A stretch of 64,000 nt of DNA from Diaminobutyricimonas sp. LJ205. GTDB taxonomy: Bacteria; Actinomycetota; Actinomycetes; Actinomycetales; Microbacteriaceae. Shown piece by piece: positions 40,736 through 50,436 of the stretch. The stretch lies in assembly GCF_009755725.1 (NCBI RefSeq), contig NZ_CP046619.1, forward strand, positions 2,418,001 to 2,482,000, given 5' to 3'. Below the pieces are notes generated by a model that made no database searches, was not told the DNA's origin, and saw only the letters and a list, made by a program, of their open reading frames with translations. Each line of letters begins with the position of its first letter. The stretch's first letter is position 1. Position numbers and translations under genes: made by a program.

Positions 40736-43000
40736 TCAACGGGCGACGGATGCCTCCGGCTCACGCTCCCCGGACACGGTCTCCCGCGCCATCCGCTCCG
40801 GCCGCAGGTCGAGTCGGCGCAGCAACTGTGCGTTCAGCGCCACCACGATCGTCGACAGCGACATCAGCAGCGCGCCGACCGACATCGGCAGCACGAATCC
40901 GATCGGCGCGAGCACGCCGGCGGCGAGCGGAACCGAGATCAAGTTGTAACCGGCGGCCCACCACAGGTTCTGCTTCATCTTGCGGTAGCTGGCACGGGAA
41001 AGCTCGATCACCGACAGCACCGAACGCGGGTCGGAACTGGCCAGGATGACACCGGCTGAGGCGATCGCGACATCCGTGCCCGCGCCTATCGCCAGGCCCA
41101 CGTCGGCCTGGGCGAGCGCCGGAGCGTCGTTCACGCCGTCGCCGACCATGGCGACCCGTCGTCCCTCGGCCTGCAACTCGGCGACCTTGGCCGACTTGTC
41201 TTCTGGACGCACCCCGGCGAACACCCGGTCGATGCCGAGTTCGGCGGCAACCGACTGGGCGACCGCTTCGGCGTCACCGGTGATCATGACCACCTGCACG
41301 CCCAGCTGATGCAGCCGGTCAACGGTGGCCCGGGACTCTGCGCGGACCTCGTCGGCGAGCTTCAACGCGCCGATAACCTCGCCGTCGGCGAGCACGTGCA
41401 GGATGATCGCGCCCTCCCGCCGCCACTCCTCGGCGATCTCGAGCTCGGCCACGCCGTGCTGCTCGAGCAGGTACGGCCCGCCCACGCCGATGCTGCGGCC
41501 GTCGACGGTCGCGGTCACGCCGACCGCGGGCGACGATGTGAAGTTGGTGGCTGGGAGCACCCTCCTTCCCTCCGCAGCGCGGACGATCGCCTTCGCCAGC
41601 GGGTGCTCACTGTCGGCTTCGGCGGCCGCGGCGAGCGCTCGCACCTCATCTTCGGTGTGACCACCGACAGCGGCGACGGCCGAGACCACCGGCTCACCGC
41701 GGGTGAGCGTTCCGGTCTTGTCGAACAGCACGGTGTCCACGGTGCGCATGCTTTCGAGGGCGAGCCGATCCTTCACCAGCACGCCGGCCTTGGCGGCGCG
41801 CTCGGTGGCGATCGACACCACCAGCGGGATGGCGAGACCGAGCGCGTGCGGGCAGGCGATTACCAGCACGGTGATCGTGCGCATCACCGCGGCATCCGGA
41901 TCTCCGGCCAGTGTCCACGCCAACGCGGTGATGGCACCGGCGGCCAGCGCGAACCAGAACAGCCAGCCGGCGGCGATGTCGGCGAGGCGCTGCGCACGGG
42001 ATGACGAGGCCTGCGCGTCGGCGACGAGCCGCTGGATGCCGGCGAGCGCGGTGTCCTCACCGACCGCGGTGACCCGCACCCGCACAGCCGTGTCGGTGGC
42101 GACAGTGCCGGCGACCACGCGTGCCCCGGGACCGCGGCTGACCGTGCGTGACTCGCCGGTGACCATCGACTCGTCCACCTCGGCGGTGCCCTCGGTGACC
42201 TCGCCGTCGGCGGGGATCCGGCCACCCGGGCGGACGATCACCAGGTCACCGACGCGGAGCTCGGCGGGAGCGACAACCGTGACCACGTCACCGTCGACAC
42301 GCTCGGCCTGATCGGGAATGAGCGCGGCAAGCGAGTCGAGCGCCGAGGAGGTCTGCGCGAGCGAGCGCATCTCCAGCCAGTGGCCGAGCAGCATGATCAC
42401 AATCAGCAGCGCGAGTTCCCACCAGAAGTCGAGGCCGTGGTCGAGCACGCCAAGGGTGGAACCCCATGAGGCGACAAACGCGACCGTGATGGCGAGCCCG
42501 ATCAGCAGCATCATCCCAGGCTTGCGGGCCTTCAACTCGGCCCAGGCGCCGGTAAGGAACGGCCGGCCACCCCAGATGAAGATGACCGTGCCGAGGATCG
42601 GCGAGACCCAGGGCAGCCAGGCGATGGCGGGCAGTTCGTAGCCGATGATCTCGGCGAACATGCCCGACAGGGTCACGACCGGGACGGCGAGGATCAGCAT
42701 GATCCAGAACAGACGGCGGAACTGCGCGACGTGGTCGCCGTGGCCGGCGTGGCCGGTATGGCCGGTATGGCCGGCATGGCCGGCATGGCCTTCATCCGCC
42801 GCGTGACCTCTATGCCCCGCACTGTGGTCAGTGATTGCCATCGCAGCGTGGTCGCGGGTCGCCGGCGCCGAGTGGTCCGCGTGCTCATGGGTCGCCTGTC
42901 CGGAGTGGTCCGCGTGCTCGTGCATCGAGTGATCCATGTACTCGTGCGCGCTGTGGTCGTGGTGATGCTCGTGACCGGCGTGGTCCTTCTCATCATGCAT
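40736..43000 (-). CDS. copB: Heavy-metal P1B-type ATPase, CopB-like, with His-rich head
   Basis: 754 residues. The first 95 are extremely His-rich (DHAGHEHHHDHSAHEYMDHS, then repeated GHAGHTGH units) and would bind metal ions. Eight membrane segments follow. The membrane metal site is CPHALG in VIACPHALGLAIPLVVSIAT, the CopB/P1B-3 hallmark instead of CPC. Catalytic motifs: TGES phosphatase loop, DKTGTLTRG phosphorylation site and GDGVNDAPALAQADVGLAIG. Probably exports copper or silver. It is divergent from csoR across a CsoR box, so copper should induce both. Confidence 0.93.
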   Translation of the reverse strand: MHDEKDHAGHEHHHDHSAHEYMDHSMHEHADHSGQATHEHADHSAPATRDHAAMAITDHSAGHRGHAADEGHAGHAGHTGHTGHAGHGDHVAQFRRLFWIMLILAVPVVTLSGMFAEIIGYELPAIAWLPWVSPILGTVIFIWGGRPFLTGAWAELKARKPGMMLLIGLAITVAFVASWGSTLGVLDHGLDFWWELALLIVIMLLGHWLEMRSLAQTSSALDSLAALIPDQAERVDGDVVTVVAPAELRVGDLVIVRPGGRIPADGEVTEGTAEVDESMVTGESRTVSRGPGARVVAGTVATDTAVRVRVTAVGEDTALAGIQRLVADAQASSSRAQRLADIAAGWLFWFALAAGAITALAWTLAGDPDAAVMRTITVLVIACPHALGLAIPLVVSIATERAAKAGVLVKDRLALESMRTVDTVLFDKTGTLTRGEPVVSAVAAVGGHTEDEVRALAAAAEADSEHPLAKAIVRAAEGRRVLPATNFTSSPAVGVTATVDGRSIGVGGPYLLEQHGVAELEIAEEWRREGAIILHVLADGEVIGALKLADEVRAESRATVDRLHQLGVQVVMITGDAEAVAQSVAAELGIDRVFAGVRPEDKSAKVAELQAEGRRVAMVGDGVNDAPALAQADVGLAIGAGTDVAIASAGVILASSDPRSVLSVIELSRASYRKMKQNLWWAAGYNLISVPLAAGVLAPIGFVLPMSVGALLMSLSTIVVALNAQLLRRLDLRPERMARETVSGEREPEASVAR
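42740..42790. repeat. 9-bp minisatellite encoding the GHA/GHT repeats of CopB
   Basis: Nearly six units of (G/A)TGGCCGG(C/T) stand head to tail. Unit count is likely variable by slippage and would change the number of His residues in the CopB head. Confidence 0.75.
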
Positions 43001-43011
43001 GCTTGCATCGT

Positions 43012-43028
43012 ATACCCCTAGGGGGTAT
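43012..43028. promoter_or_regulatory. CsoR operator (copper box)
   Basis: ATACCCC-TA-GGGGGTAT, the G-tract palindrome of CsoR sites, lies between divergent copB (start 43000) and csoR (start 43098). It is 12 nt from the copB start codon. Confidence 0.85.
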
Positions 43029-43045
43029 CGTCAAGCGTGGTTTTT

Positions 43046-43083
43046 GAGACGCGGCCGGATCAGGCGGGCGCTCCTCAACCACA
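43046..43083. repeat. Degenerate member of the GAGACGCG...CTCCTCAACC family
   Basis: GAGACGCGGCCGG...GGCGCTCCTCAACCACAGG lies between the CsoR box and the csoR ribosome site, inside the 5' leader. Confidence 0.55.
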
Positions 43084-43097
43084 GGAAAGGAGACACG

Positions 43098-43385
43098 ATG
43101 CACACCCACGGGTACGTCGAGAACAAAGCCCAGCTCATCAAGCGGCTGCGTCGCGCCGAGGGTCAGATCCGGGGCATCCAGCGCATGGTCGAAGAGGACA
43201 CCTACTGCATCGACATCCTCACCCAGGTTTCCGCCGCGACGAAGGCACTCGAGACCGTCGCCCTCGAGCTGCTCAATGACCACCTCAGCCACTGCGTCGC
43301 CGAGGCCACCCGCGAAGGCGGACCGGTCGCCGAGGAGAAGATCCGCGAGGCGTCGGCGGCGATCGCCCGCCTCGTCCGTTCCTGA
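43098..43385 (+). CDS. csoR: Copper-sensing repressor CsoR
   Basis: 95 residues from the ATG at 43098, with AAGGAG upstream. All-helical CsoR/RcnR fold: AQLIKRLRRAEGQIRGIQRM is helix 1. The Cu(I) ligands Cys37 (TYCIDILTQ), His62 and Cys66 (LNDHLSHCVAEA) are in the canonical C-x24-H-x3-C spacing. It binds the box at 43012-43028 when copper is low and releases it on Cu(I) binding. It is the first gene of csoR-copZ-copA. Confidence 0.95.
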   Translation: MHTHGYVENKAQLIKRLRRAEGQIRGIQRMVEEDTYCIDILTQVSAATKALETVALELLNDHLSHCVAEATREGGPVAEEKIREASAAIARLVRS

Positions 43386-43430
43386 TCACGCACTCACTTC
43401 ATCAAGCACCACCGACACTCAAGGAGAACC

Positions 43431-43835
43431 ATGCTGAACGACCTCGGACTGACCGACAAGAACGCCACCGCCGGTTGCGCATGCGGCTGTGGTGGCCACG
43501 AGCAGAGCGCGAAGGCGAAGGAGACGGATGCCGCGGCCAGCGCCCAGCCGACCGTGGTGACCGCAACCCAGCAGGACTCCGCCCAGCAGGACGCCACCCA
43601 GCAGAACCCTGTCCAGCCGACCACGACCGAGCTCCAGATCACCGGCATGACCTGCGGGCACTGCGTCTCCAGCGTCACCGAGGAGCTCTCCGCCATCGAC
43701 GGCGTCGAGTCCGTGCAGGTTCAGCTGAACGCCGGCGGCGTCTCGACGGTCACGGTGGCCAGCAACGCCTCCCTCAGCCCGGACGCGGTTCGCGCAGCGA
43801 TCGACGAGGCCGGTTACTCGCTCGCGGACGCCTGA
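43431..43835 (+). CDS. CopZ-like copper chaperone with Cys-rich head and Gln/Thr linker
   Basis: 134 residues; AAGGAGAACC precedes the ATG. C-terminal heavy-metal-associated domain (about 67-134): [20 protein letters not shown] gives the CxxC copper site, and [15 protein letters not shown] ends it. The first 22 residues add [11 protein letters not shown], a cluster of cysteines not part of a standard CopZ, joined by a Gln/Thr/Ala-rich linker ([17 protein letters not shown]). It is probably a two-site copper carrier feeding the CopA ATPase one base downstream. Confidence 0.85.
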   Translation: MLNDLGLTDKNATAGCACGCGGHEQSAKAKETDAAASAQPTVVTATQQDSAQQDATQQNPVQPTTTELQITGMTCGHCVSSVTEELSAIDGVESVQVQLNAGGVSTVTVASNASLSPDAVRAAIDEAGYSLADA

Positions 43836-43836
43836 G

Positions 43837-46077
43837 ATGGCCGGTGACCTGCTCGAACTCGAGATCGGCGGCATGACCTGCGCGGCCTGCGCCAACCGCA
43901 TTGAGCGCAAGCTCAACAAGCTGCCTGGCATCGAGGCATCCGTCAACTACGCCACCGAGAAGGCGACCGTGACCGTGACCGTGACGGACGGCGCCACGCG
44001 GCCGACTGCCGACGAGCTGATCGCCGTCGTCGAGGCGACCGGGTACACCGCCGAACTGCCGGCTCCGCCGCAGACGGATGAACGGTCCGGCGCGCCGGCC
44101 GAGGCATCCGACCCGCTCACCTCGCTGCGTACCCGGCTGGTCATCTCGGCCGCGCTGACCGTGCCGGTCGTGCTGCTGTCGATGATCCCGGCGCTGCAAT
44201 TCACCAACTGGCAGTGGCTCACGCTCACCCTGGCCGCGCCGGTCGCGGTGTGGGGAGCCTGGCCGTTCCACCGGGCCGCGTTGGTGAACGCCAGGCACGG
44301 TGCCGCGACCATGGACACCCTGATCAGCGTGGGCGTGCTCGCCGCGTTCGCCTGGTCGCTGTACGCACTGTTCTTCGGCGAAGCCGGCATGCCCGGCATG
44401 ACCATGACCTTCAGCTTGTTCAGCGCGCCCGGCGAGGGTGCCAGCGAGCTCTACCTGGAGGTTGCGGCGGCGGTGACGGTGTTCATCCTCGGCGGCCGCT
44501 ACATCGAGGCGCGCACCAAGCGGGAGTCGGGTGCAGCGCTGCGGGCACTGCTCGAACTCGGCGCCAAGGATGCCACCCTCGTCCGCGACGGCGTCGAGAC
44601 CCGCGTGCCGGTGAGCACGCTCGCGGTCGGCGACCTGTTCCGGGTGCGGCCAGGCGAGAAGATCGCCACCGACGGACTGGTCACCGCGGGCAACTCCGCG
44701 GTCGACAACAGCATGCTTACCGGAGAGTCCGTGCCGGTCGAAGTCAGCGAGGGCGACCGCGTGGTCGGCGGCACCGTGAACGCCGGCGGACTGCTCACCG
44801 TGCAGGTCACCAAGGTCGGCGCCGACACCGAGCTCGCCCGGCTCGGCCGGCTGGTCGAGCAGGCGCAGTCCGGCAAGGCCGAGGTGCAGCGGCTCGCCGA
44901 CCGGGTCTCGGGCATCTTCGTTCCGGTGGTGATCGGCCTGGCGCTGGCCACCCTCGCCGGTTGGCTGTTGTTCGGCGGCAGCATCGAGCAGGCCTTCACC
45001 GCCGCGGTCGCGACCCTGATCATCGCCTGCCCGTGCGCGCTCGGCCTCGCCACACCCACCGCGCTGCTGGTCGGCACCGGGCGCGGCTCGCAGCTCGGCA
45101 TCATCATCCGCGGGCCGCAGGTGCTCGAGTCCACCCGGCGGGTCGACACCATCGTGCTCGACAAGACCGGGACCGTTACCAGCGGGCGGATGTCGCTGAC
45201 CGACGCCATCCCCGCCGACGGCGTCGACCGGCAGCAGCTGATCGACCTGGCTGCCGCGGCCGAACACGGGTCGGAGCATCCGATCGCCCGCGCCATTGCC
45301 GCGGCCGCGAGCACAACCCTGGCGGCGACCCACTTTGCGTCGCACCAGGGGCTCGGGGTCACGGCCACGGTCGACGGGCACGCGGTCGGGGTCGGCAAGG
45401 CCGACTGGCTTCTCGAGGATTGGGCACTGCGGATGCCGCCGGCCCTCGCCGCGGCGGCTGAACGGGCCGAGGCCGACGCCGGCACGGTGGTCACGGTCGC
45501 CTGGGACGGCGAGATCCGCGGCATCCTGGTCGTCGCCGACGCGGTCAAACCGACGAGTGCCGCGGCGATTACACGCTTCCGCGCGTTGGGCCTCACGCCT
45601 GTGCTGCTCACCGGCGACAACCCGGGTGCCGCTGCGGCGATCGCGGCGCAGGTCGGCGTCGACGACGTCCGCGCCGGGGTGACTCCCGCGGGCAAACTCG
45701 AGACGATCCGGGAACTGCAGCAGCAGGGCCGGGTGGTGGCAATGGTGGGCGACGGGGTGAATGACGCGGCTGCGCTGGCGGCATCCGACCTGGGCATCGC
45801 CATGGGTGGCGGTACCGACGCGGCGATCGCGGCCAGTGACCTGACCGTGGTTTCCGGCGATCTCCTGGTCGTCGCCGATGCCATCCGGCTGTCGCGGCGC
45901 ACACTCGGCACGATCAAGGGCAACCTGTTCTGGGCGTTCGCCTACAACGTGGCCGCGATCCCGGTGGCGATGCTTGGGCTGCTGAACCCGCTGCTGGCCG
46001 GCCTCGCCATGGCGCTCTCGTCGGTGTTCGTGGTGACGAACAGCCTGCGGTTGCGCGGCTTCCGCGCCGGGCAGTAA
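43837..46077 (+). CDS. copA: Copper-exporting P1B-1 ATPase CopA
   Basis: 746 residues, starting one base after the chaperone stop. One N-terminal HMA domain ([19 protein letters not shown]), eight membrane segments, TGES as the actuator loop, the membrane site [20 protein letters not shown] (CPC, hence Cu(I)), DKTGTVTSG as the phosphorylation site, [10 protein letters not shown] as the nucleotide-domain motif and [20 protein letters not shown] as the hinge. It pumps Cu(I) out of the cytoplasm. With copB on the other side of csoR, the cell carries two pump classes. Confidence 0.95.
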   Translation: MAGDLLELEIGGMTCAACANRIERKLNKLPGIEASVNYATEKATVTVTVTDGATRPTADELIAVVEATGYTAELPAPPQTDERSGAPAEASDPLTSLRTRLVISAALTVPVVLLSMIPALQFTNWQWLTLTLAAPVAVWGAWPFHRAALVNARHGAATMDTLISVGVLAAFAWSLYALFFGEAGMPGMTMTFSLFSAPGEGASELYLEVAAAVTVFILGGRYIEARTKRESGAALRALLELGAKDATLVRDGVETRVPVSTLAVGDLFRVRPGEKIATDGLVTAGNSAVDNSMLTGESVPVEVSEGDRVVGGTVNAGGLLTVQVTKVGADTELARLGRLVEQAQSGKAEVQRLADRVSGIFVPVVIGLALATLAGWLLFGGSIEQAFTAAVATLIIACPCALGLATPTALLVGTGRGSQLGIIIRGPQVLESTRRVDTIVLDKTGTVTSGRMSLTDAIPADGVDRQQLIDLAAAAEHGSEHPIARAIAAAASTTLAATHFASHQGLGVTATVDGHAVGVGKADWLLEDWALRMPPALAAAAERAEADAGTVVTVAWDGEIRGILVVADAVKPTSAAAITRFRALGLTPVLLTGDNPGAAAAIAAQVGVDDVRAGVTPAGKLETIRELQQQGRVVAMVGDGVNDAAALAASDLGIAMGGGTDAAIAASDLTVVSGDLLVVADAIRLSRRTLGTIKGNLFWAFAYNVAAIPVAMLGLLNPLLAGLAMALSSVFVVTNSLRLRGFRAGQ

Positions 46078-46104
46078 CGCCCGGGCAACTCACCGCAGAA
46101 ACGA

Positions 46105-46141
46105 CGAAAGCCGGGAGCCCATATGCGGCTCCCGGCTTTCG
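46105..46141. terminator. Bidirectional terminator between copA and the NlpC/P60 gene
   Basis: CGAAAGCCGGGAGCC (46105-46119) and GGCTCCCGGCTTTCG (46127-46141) make a perfect 15-bp stem around a 7-nt loop. Confidence 0.88.
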
Positions 46142-46154
46142 AATCGTCTACTGG

Positions 46155-47039
46155 TTAGATGCCGTAGCGGACGATGTAGTACGCGTCGGTCCAGAGCGGA
46201 CGGGTCTGCACAGCCTTGCCAGGACGCGGGGCGTCGAGGATGTTGCCGTTGCCCATCCAGAAGCCGTTGTGCGAGCCGTCATTAAAGATCACGACATCGC
46301 CGGGGCGGGCGTCTTCACGGGAGATGACGGTGCCGGCGGCGCCCTGTCCACGCACGCCGTGCGGCAGCGAGATGCCGAACTGGGCGTAGACGAACATGAC
46401 GAAGCCGGAGCAGTCAAAGCCCGACGGGTCGGCCCCGCCGTAGCGGTACGGAACACCGATGTACTGCTGGGCGACGGCCGCGACCTGGTCGAGGCTGAAG
46501 TTCGGGTAGGCCGGGTTGGCCAGGAACTCACGCGCCGACGGCCCGGAGTAGGACGCAGTCTGCGTGCGCAGTGCGGCACGCTGCGCTGAGATCTCCTGCT
46601 GACGCTGGGCCTCCTGCGCGGCGCGCAGTTGCTCGGTCGTGGTCGCGGTCATCGCGTCGCGAGCGGCGTCCGGAGCGGCAACGGTCTCGTCGACGACGAT
46701 CTGCTGCGACTGGGCGGCGTTGATCGCGCTCAGCGCCGATCCGGCTTCACCGTTTTCCGACTGGGTGTTCGACCCGGGAAGGAAGGCGTAGGCCGGCAGC
46801 GCGACGGTGGCGAACAGGCCGGGGACGACCAGGGTCATCACGGCGAGATTGACCATCGCAGGCTTCTTGCCACGGACAGGGGTACGCGAGCTCGCCTGGG
46901 CCTTGGCCGGGCGGAAGATCGCTGGCACACGAATCCCCCGCTTGGCTTCCCGCGCCTGTCGGCGGGAGCTGTGCTGCGAGGTCTCGGGTTGAGTCTTGGG
47001 CGGCGAATCCGAAGATTCGGGGTTGGTTCCTAATGTCAA
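46155..47039 (-). CDS. NlpC/P60 (C40) cell-wall peptidase
   Basis: 294 residues. Start TTG at 47039 is chosen because AGGAGGT sits 7 nt upstream; the open frame is longer. A long basic, Pro/Ser-rich head (about 1-60) precedes one membrane/signal helix (AVMTLVVPGLFATVALPAYA), a linker, an Ala/Gln coiled-coil-like segment and the C40 domain: GVPYRYGGADPSGFDCSGFV with the nucleophile Cys and GDVVIFNDGSHNGFWMGNGN with the His. It should cleave peptidoglycan stem peptides outside the membrane. The leader is about 140 nt. Confidence 0.88.
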   Translation of the reverse strand: MTLGTNPESSDSPPKTQPETSQHSSRRQAREAKRGIRVPAIFRPAKAQASSRTPVRGKKPAMVNLAVMTLVVPGLFATVALPAYAFLPGSNTQSENGEAGSALSAINAAQSQQIVVDETVAAPDAARDAMTATTTEQLRAAQEAQRQQEISAQRAALRTQTASYSGPSAREFLANPAYPNFSLDQVAAVAQQYIGVPYRYGGADPSGFDCSGFVMFVYAQFGISLPHGVRGQGAAGTVISREDARPGDVVIFNDGSHNGFWMGNGNILDAPRPGKAVQTRPLWTDAYYIVRYGI

Positions 47040-47185
47040 GAGTGTGACCTCCTGCGCCTCGACAGCTCTAGGTCGCTGCCCCGTCCTTCTCGTATGCATA
47101 TCTACGACACGAGCCAAGAGACGGGTGTACGAAACGTCTTGGATCGCGGCCCCTGACCGGCTTCACTGGCCTAGAGGACTTTGCC

Positions 47186-47237
47186 ACTGTACGGGACGTC
47201 AGCCCTCTTGTCATCCTTATGGATGACTTTTGTCACA
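47186..47237 (-). promoter_or_regulatory. Promoter with CRP/GlxR-like site for the NlpC/P60 gene
   Basis: On the minus strand: TGTGACAAAAGTCATC (47222-47237) fits TGTGA-n6-TCA of actinobacterial CRP/GlxR sites; then ATGACA (-35, 47209-47214), a 17-bp spacer, and TACAGT (-10, 47186-47191). A site just upstream of -35 suggests activation. It overlaps the end of dtxR. Confidence 0.55.
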
Positions 47238-47943
47238 AATTGGCAACAATCTCGCGTTCAACGTAGATGTGCTGCGCGACCTCGACGGGCAATTCCAGCC
47301 CCTCGCCATACCCATCGACCTGCACCGCGATGTACGACCCGGCGGTGGAAATCGACGCGTTTGCGCCGGGTCGAACGCCGGCGGATGCCAGTTGCTGCAG
47401 CAGTTCCGGCTCGAACTGAACCGGCTCGGCCAGGCGGCGAATGACCGAGTTGATCGGCTCGGTCTGCCCGTTCGTGAACTTCACCAGGTTGATGACGCCG
47501 TCCATGAACCGCTCAGCCGGAGCATCCCCCAGTTCATCGAGTCCCGGAATCGGGTTTCCGTACGGCGACTCGGTCGGGTGGTCCAGCATCTCGAGCAGCC
47601 GGCGCTCCACCTGCTCGCTCATCACGTGCTCCCAGCGGCAGGCCTCGTCGTGAACGTACGCCCAGTCCAGGCCGATCACGTCGGCGAGCAGACGCTCGGC
47701 GAGCCGGTGCTTGCGGATGACGTGGGTGGCCCGGCGGCGTCCCTCGACGGTGAGCGCCAGGTGACGGTCGCCCTCGACGACCACGAGCCCATCGCGCTCC
47801 ATGCGGCCGATGGTCTGCGACACGGTGGGCCCGGAATGCCCGATCCGCTCAGAAATGCGCGCGCGAAGGGGCACGATGTTCTCTTCCTCCAGGTCGAGAA
47901 TCGTGCGCAGGTACATCTCTGTCGTGTCGACGAGATCGGTCAT
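47233..47943 (-). CDS. dtxR: DtxR/IdeR-type iron-dependent repressor
   Basis: 236 residues from the ATG at 47943. Winged helix at 1-73 (SGPTVSQTIGRMERDGLVVV is the recognition part), dimerisation domain to about 140 and an SH3-like tail. The metal ligands match DtxR by number: Met10, Cys102, Glu105, His106, and His79, Glu83, His98 for the ancillary site. It therefore most likely senses Fe(II) (a manganese sensor would have Asp in place of Met/Cys). Its targets are elsewhere in the genome. It precedes the NlpC/P60 gene on the same strand. Confidence 0.92.
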   Translation of the reverse strand: MTDLVDTTEMYLRTILDLEEENIVPLRARISERIGHSGPTVSQTIGRMERDGLVVVEGDRHLALTVEGRRRATHVIRKHRLAERLLADVIGLDWAYVHDEACRWEHVMSEQVERRLLEMLDHPTESPYGNPIPGLDELGDAPAERFMDGVINLVKFTNGQTEPINSVIRRLAEPVQFEPELLQQLASAGVRPGANASISTAGSYIAVQVDGYGEGLELPVEVAQHIYVEREIVANL

Positions 47944-48041
47944 CCAAGGCCTCCCGGTGGCGTAAAAGGTCTTCATCAAGACTATCGGTCGCCGCTGAGC
48001 GGGCCGGGCGGGCGGACAGTGGGCGCGGCTGCGGGAAATAG

Positions 48042-49724
<1,683 letters not shown>

Positions 49725-49732
<8 letters not shown>

Positions 49733-50105
49733 CCAGCTCGTCCGCGACCTTGCGCAGCATGGCGGCGATCTTGCGACCGTGTTCCTTGTCGGGGTAGCGG
49801 CCGCGCTTGAGGCCGGTGCCGATGCCGTCGAGCAGCTTGACGAGGTCTTCGATGATGACCGCCATGTCGTCGGCGGGCTTGCGGTTCATCCGGGCCAGAC
49901 TCGGCGGCGTTTCGAGAACCCGCACCGAAAGCGCCTGGGCACCGCGCTTGCCGTCGGCGATGCCGAACTCGAGGCGGGTGCCTGCTTTCACGCTCGTACC
50001 GGCCGGAAGCGCGGAGGCGTGCAGGAAGACTTCCTGGCCGTCATCAGTGCTGATGAAGCCGAAGCCCTTCTCCTCGTCGTAGAACTTGACCTTGCCGGTG
50101 GGCAT
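49725..50105 (-). CDS. Cold-shock-domain protein with C-terminal extension
   Basis: 126 residues from the ATG at 50105 (AGAGGAG upstream). CSD at 1-66: GKVKFYDEEKGFGFISTDDG carries RNP1 (KGFGFI) and EVFLHASALPAG carries RNP2. A helical extension of about 55 residues (MAVIIEDLVKLLDGIGTGLK, HGRKIAAMLRKVADELDA) follows, longer than the usual 67-residue Csp. It should bind single-stranded RNA or DNA. It leads the DUF3027 gene and is divergent from the small membrane protein at 50173. Confidence 0.9.
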
Positions 50106-50172
50106 GCGTGTACTCCTCTTGGACTGCTGCCCCCAGCCTAGCCGGTGGCGCCGTACCCGTATCCTTGACACT

Positions 50173-50436
50173 GTGGCAGATGATTCCGCAGTAACCGCCA
50201 ATCGTATCGAACGAGTTCTGGCGTGGATGGTCGCTGCCATCGTGCTGCTTTCGCTCGCGTGCTTCGTCGCGATCATCATCGCCCAGCTCAATGGCGCAGA
50301 CCTCGGCAGCGGCATCCTGGCTGTCGTGGCCATGACTCCCCTGTTCGGCCTGCCCGCCGCCTTTGTCCTCATCATCGTGATCACGATCATGAACGCGCGC
50401 CGCCGAACCCGGGCGGCGAAGGATGCCCGCCGGTAG
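50173..50436 (+). CDS. Two-helix small membrane protein
   Basis: 87 residues from GTG at 50173; TATCCT seven bases upstream gives a leaderless start. Helix 1 is VLAWMVAAIVLLSLACFVAI and helix 2 about 58-78 (FGLPAAFVLIIVITIMNARR), followed by a very basic tail RRRTRAAKDARR. I know multispanning proteins of this size in Microbacteriaceae only as unknowns. Its stop lies 11 nt inside the helicase-associated gene, so the two are probably coupled. Confidence 0.75.
   Translation: MADDSAVTANRIERVLAWMVAAIVLLSLACFVAIIIAQLNGADLGSGILAVVAMTPLFGLPAAFVLIIVITIMNARRRTRAAKDARR

Noticed and set aside
42731..43021. Plus-strand open frame opposite the copB head
   Set aside because: It is the antisense of the His-rich repeats (GMAGMAGM) and has no start signal or family.
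47040..47180. ydaO (c-di-AMP) riboswitch before the NlpC/P60 gene
   Set aside because: Such riboswitches often precede C40 peptidases in Actinobacteria, but I could not place the conserved blocks in this leader.
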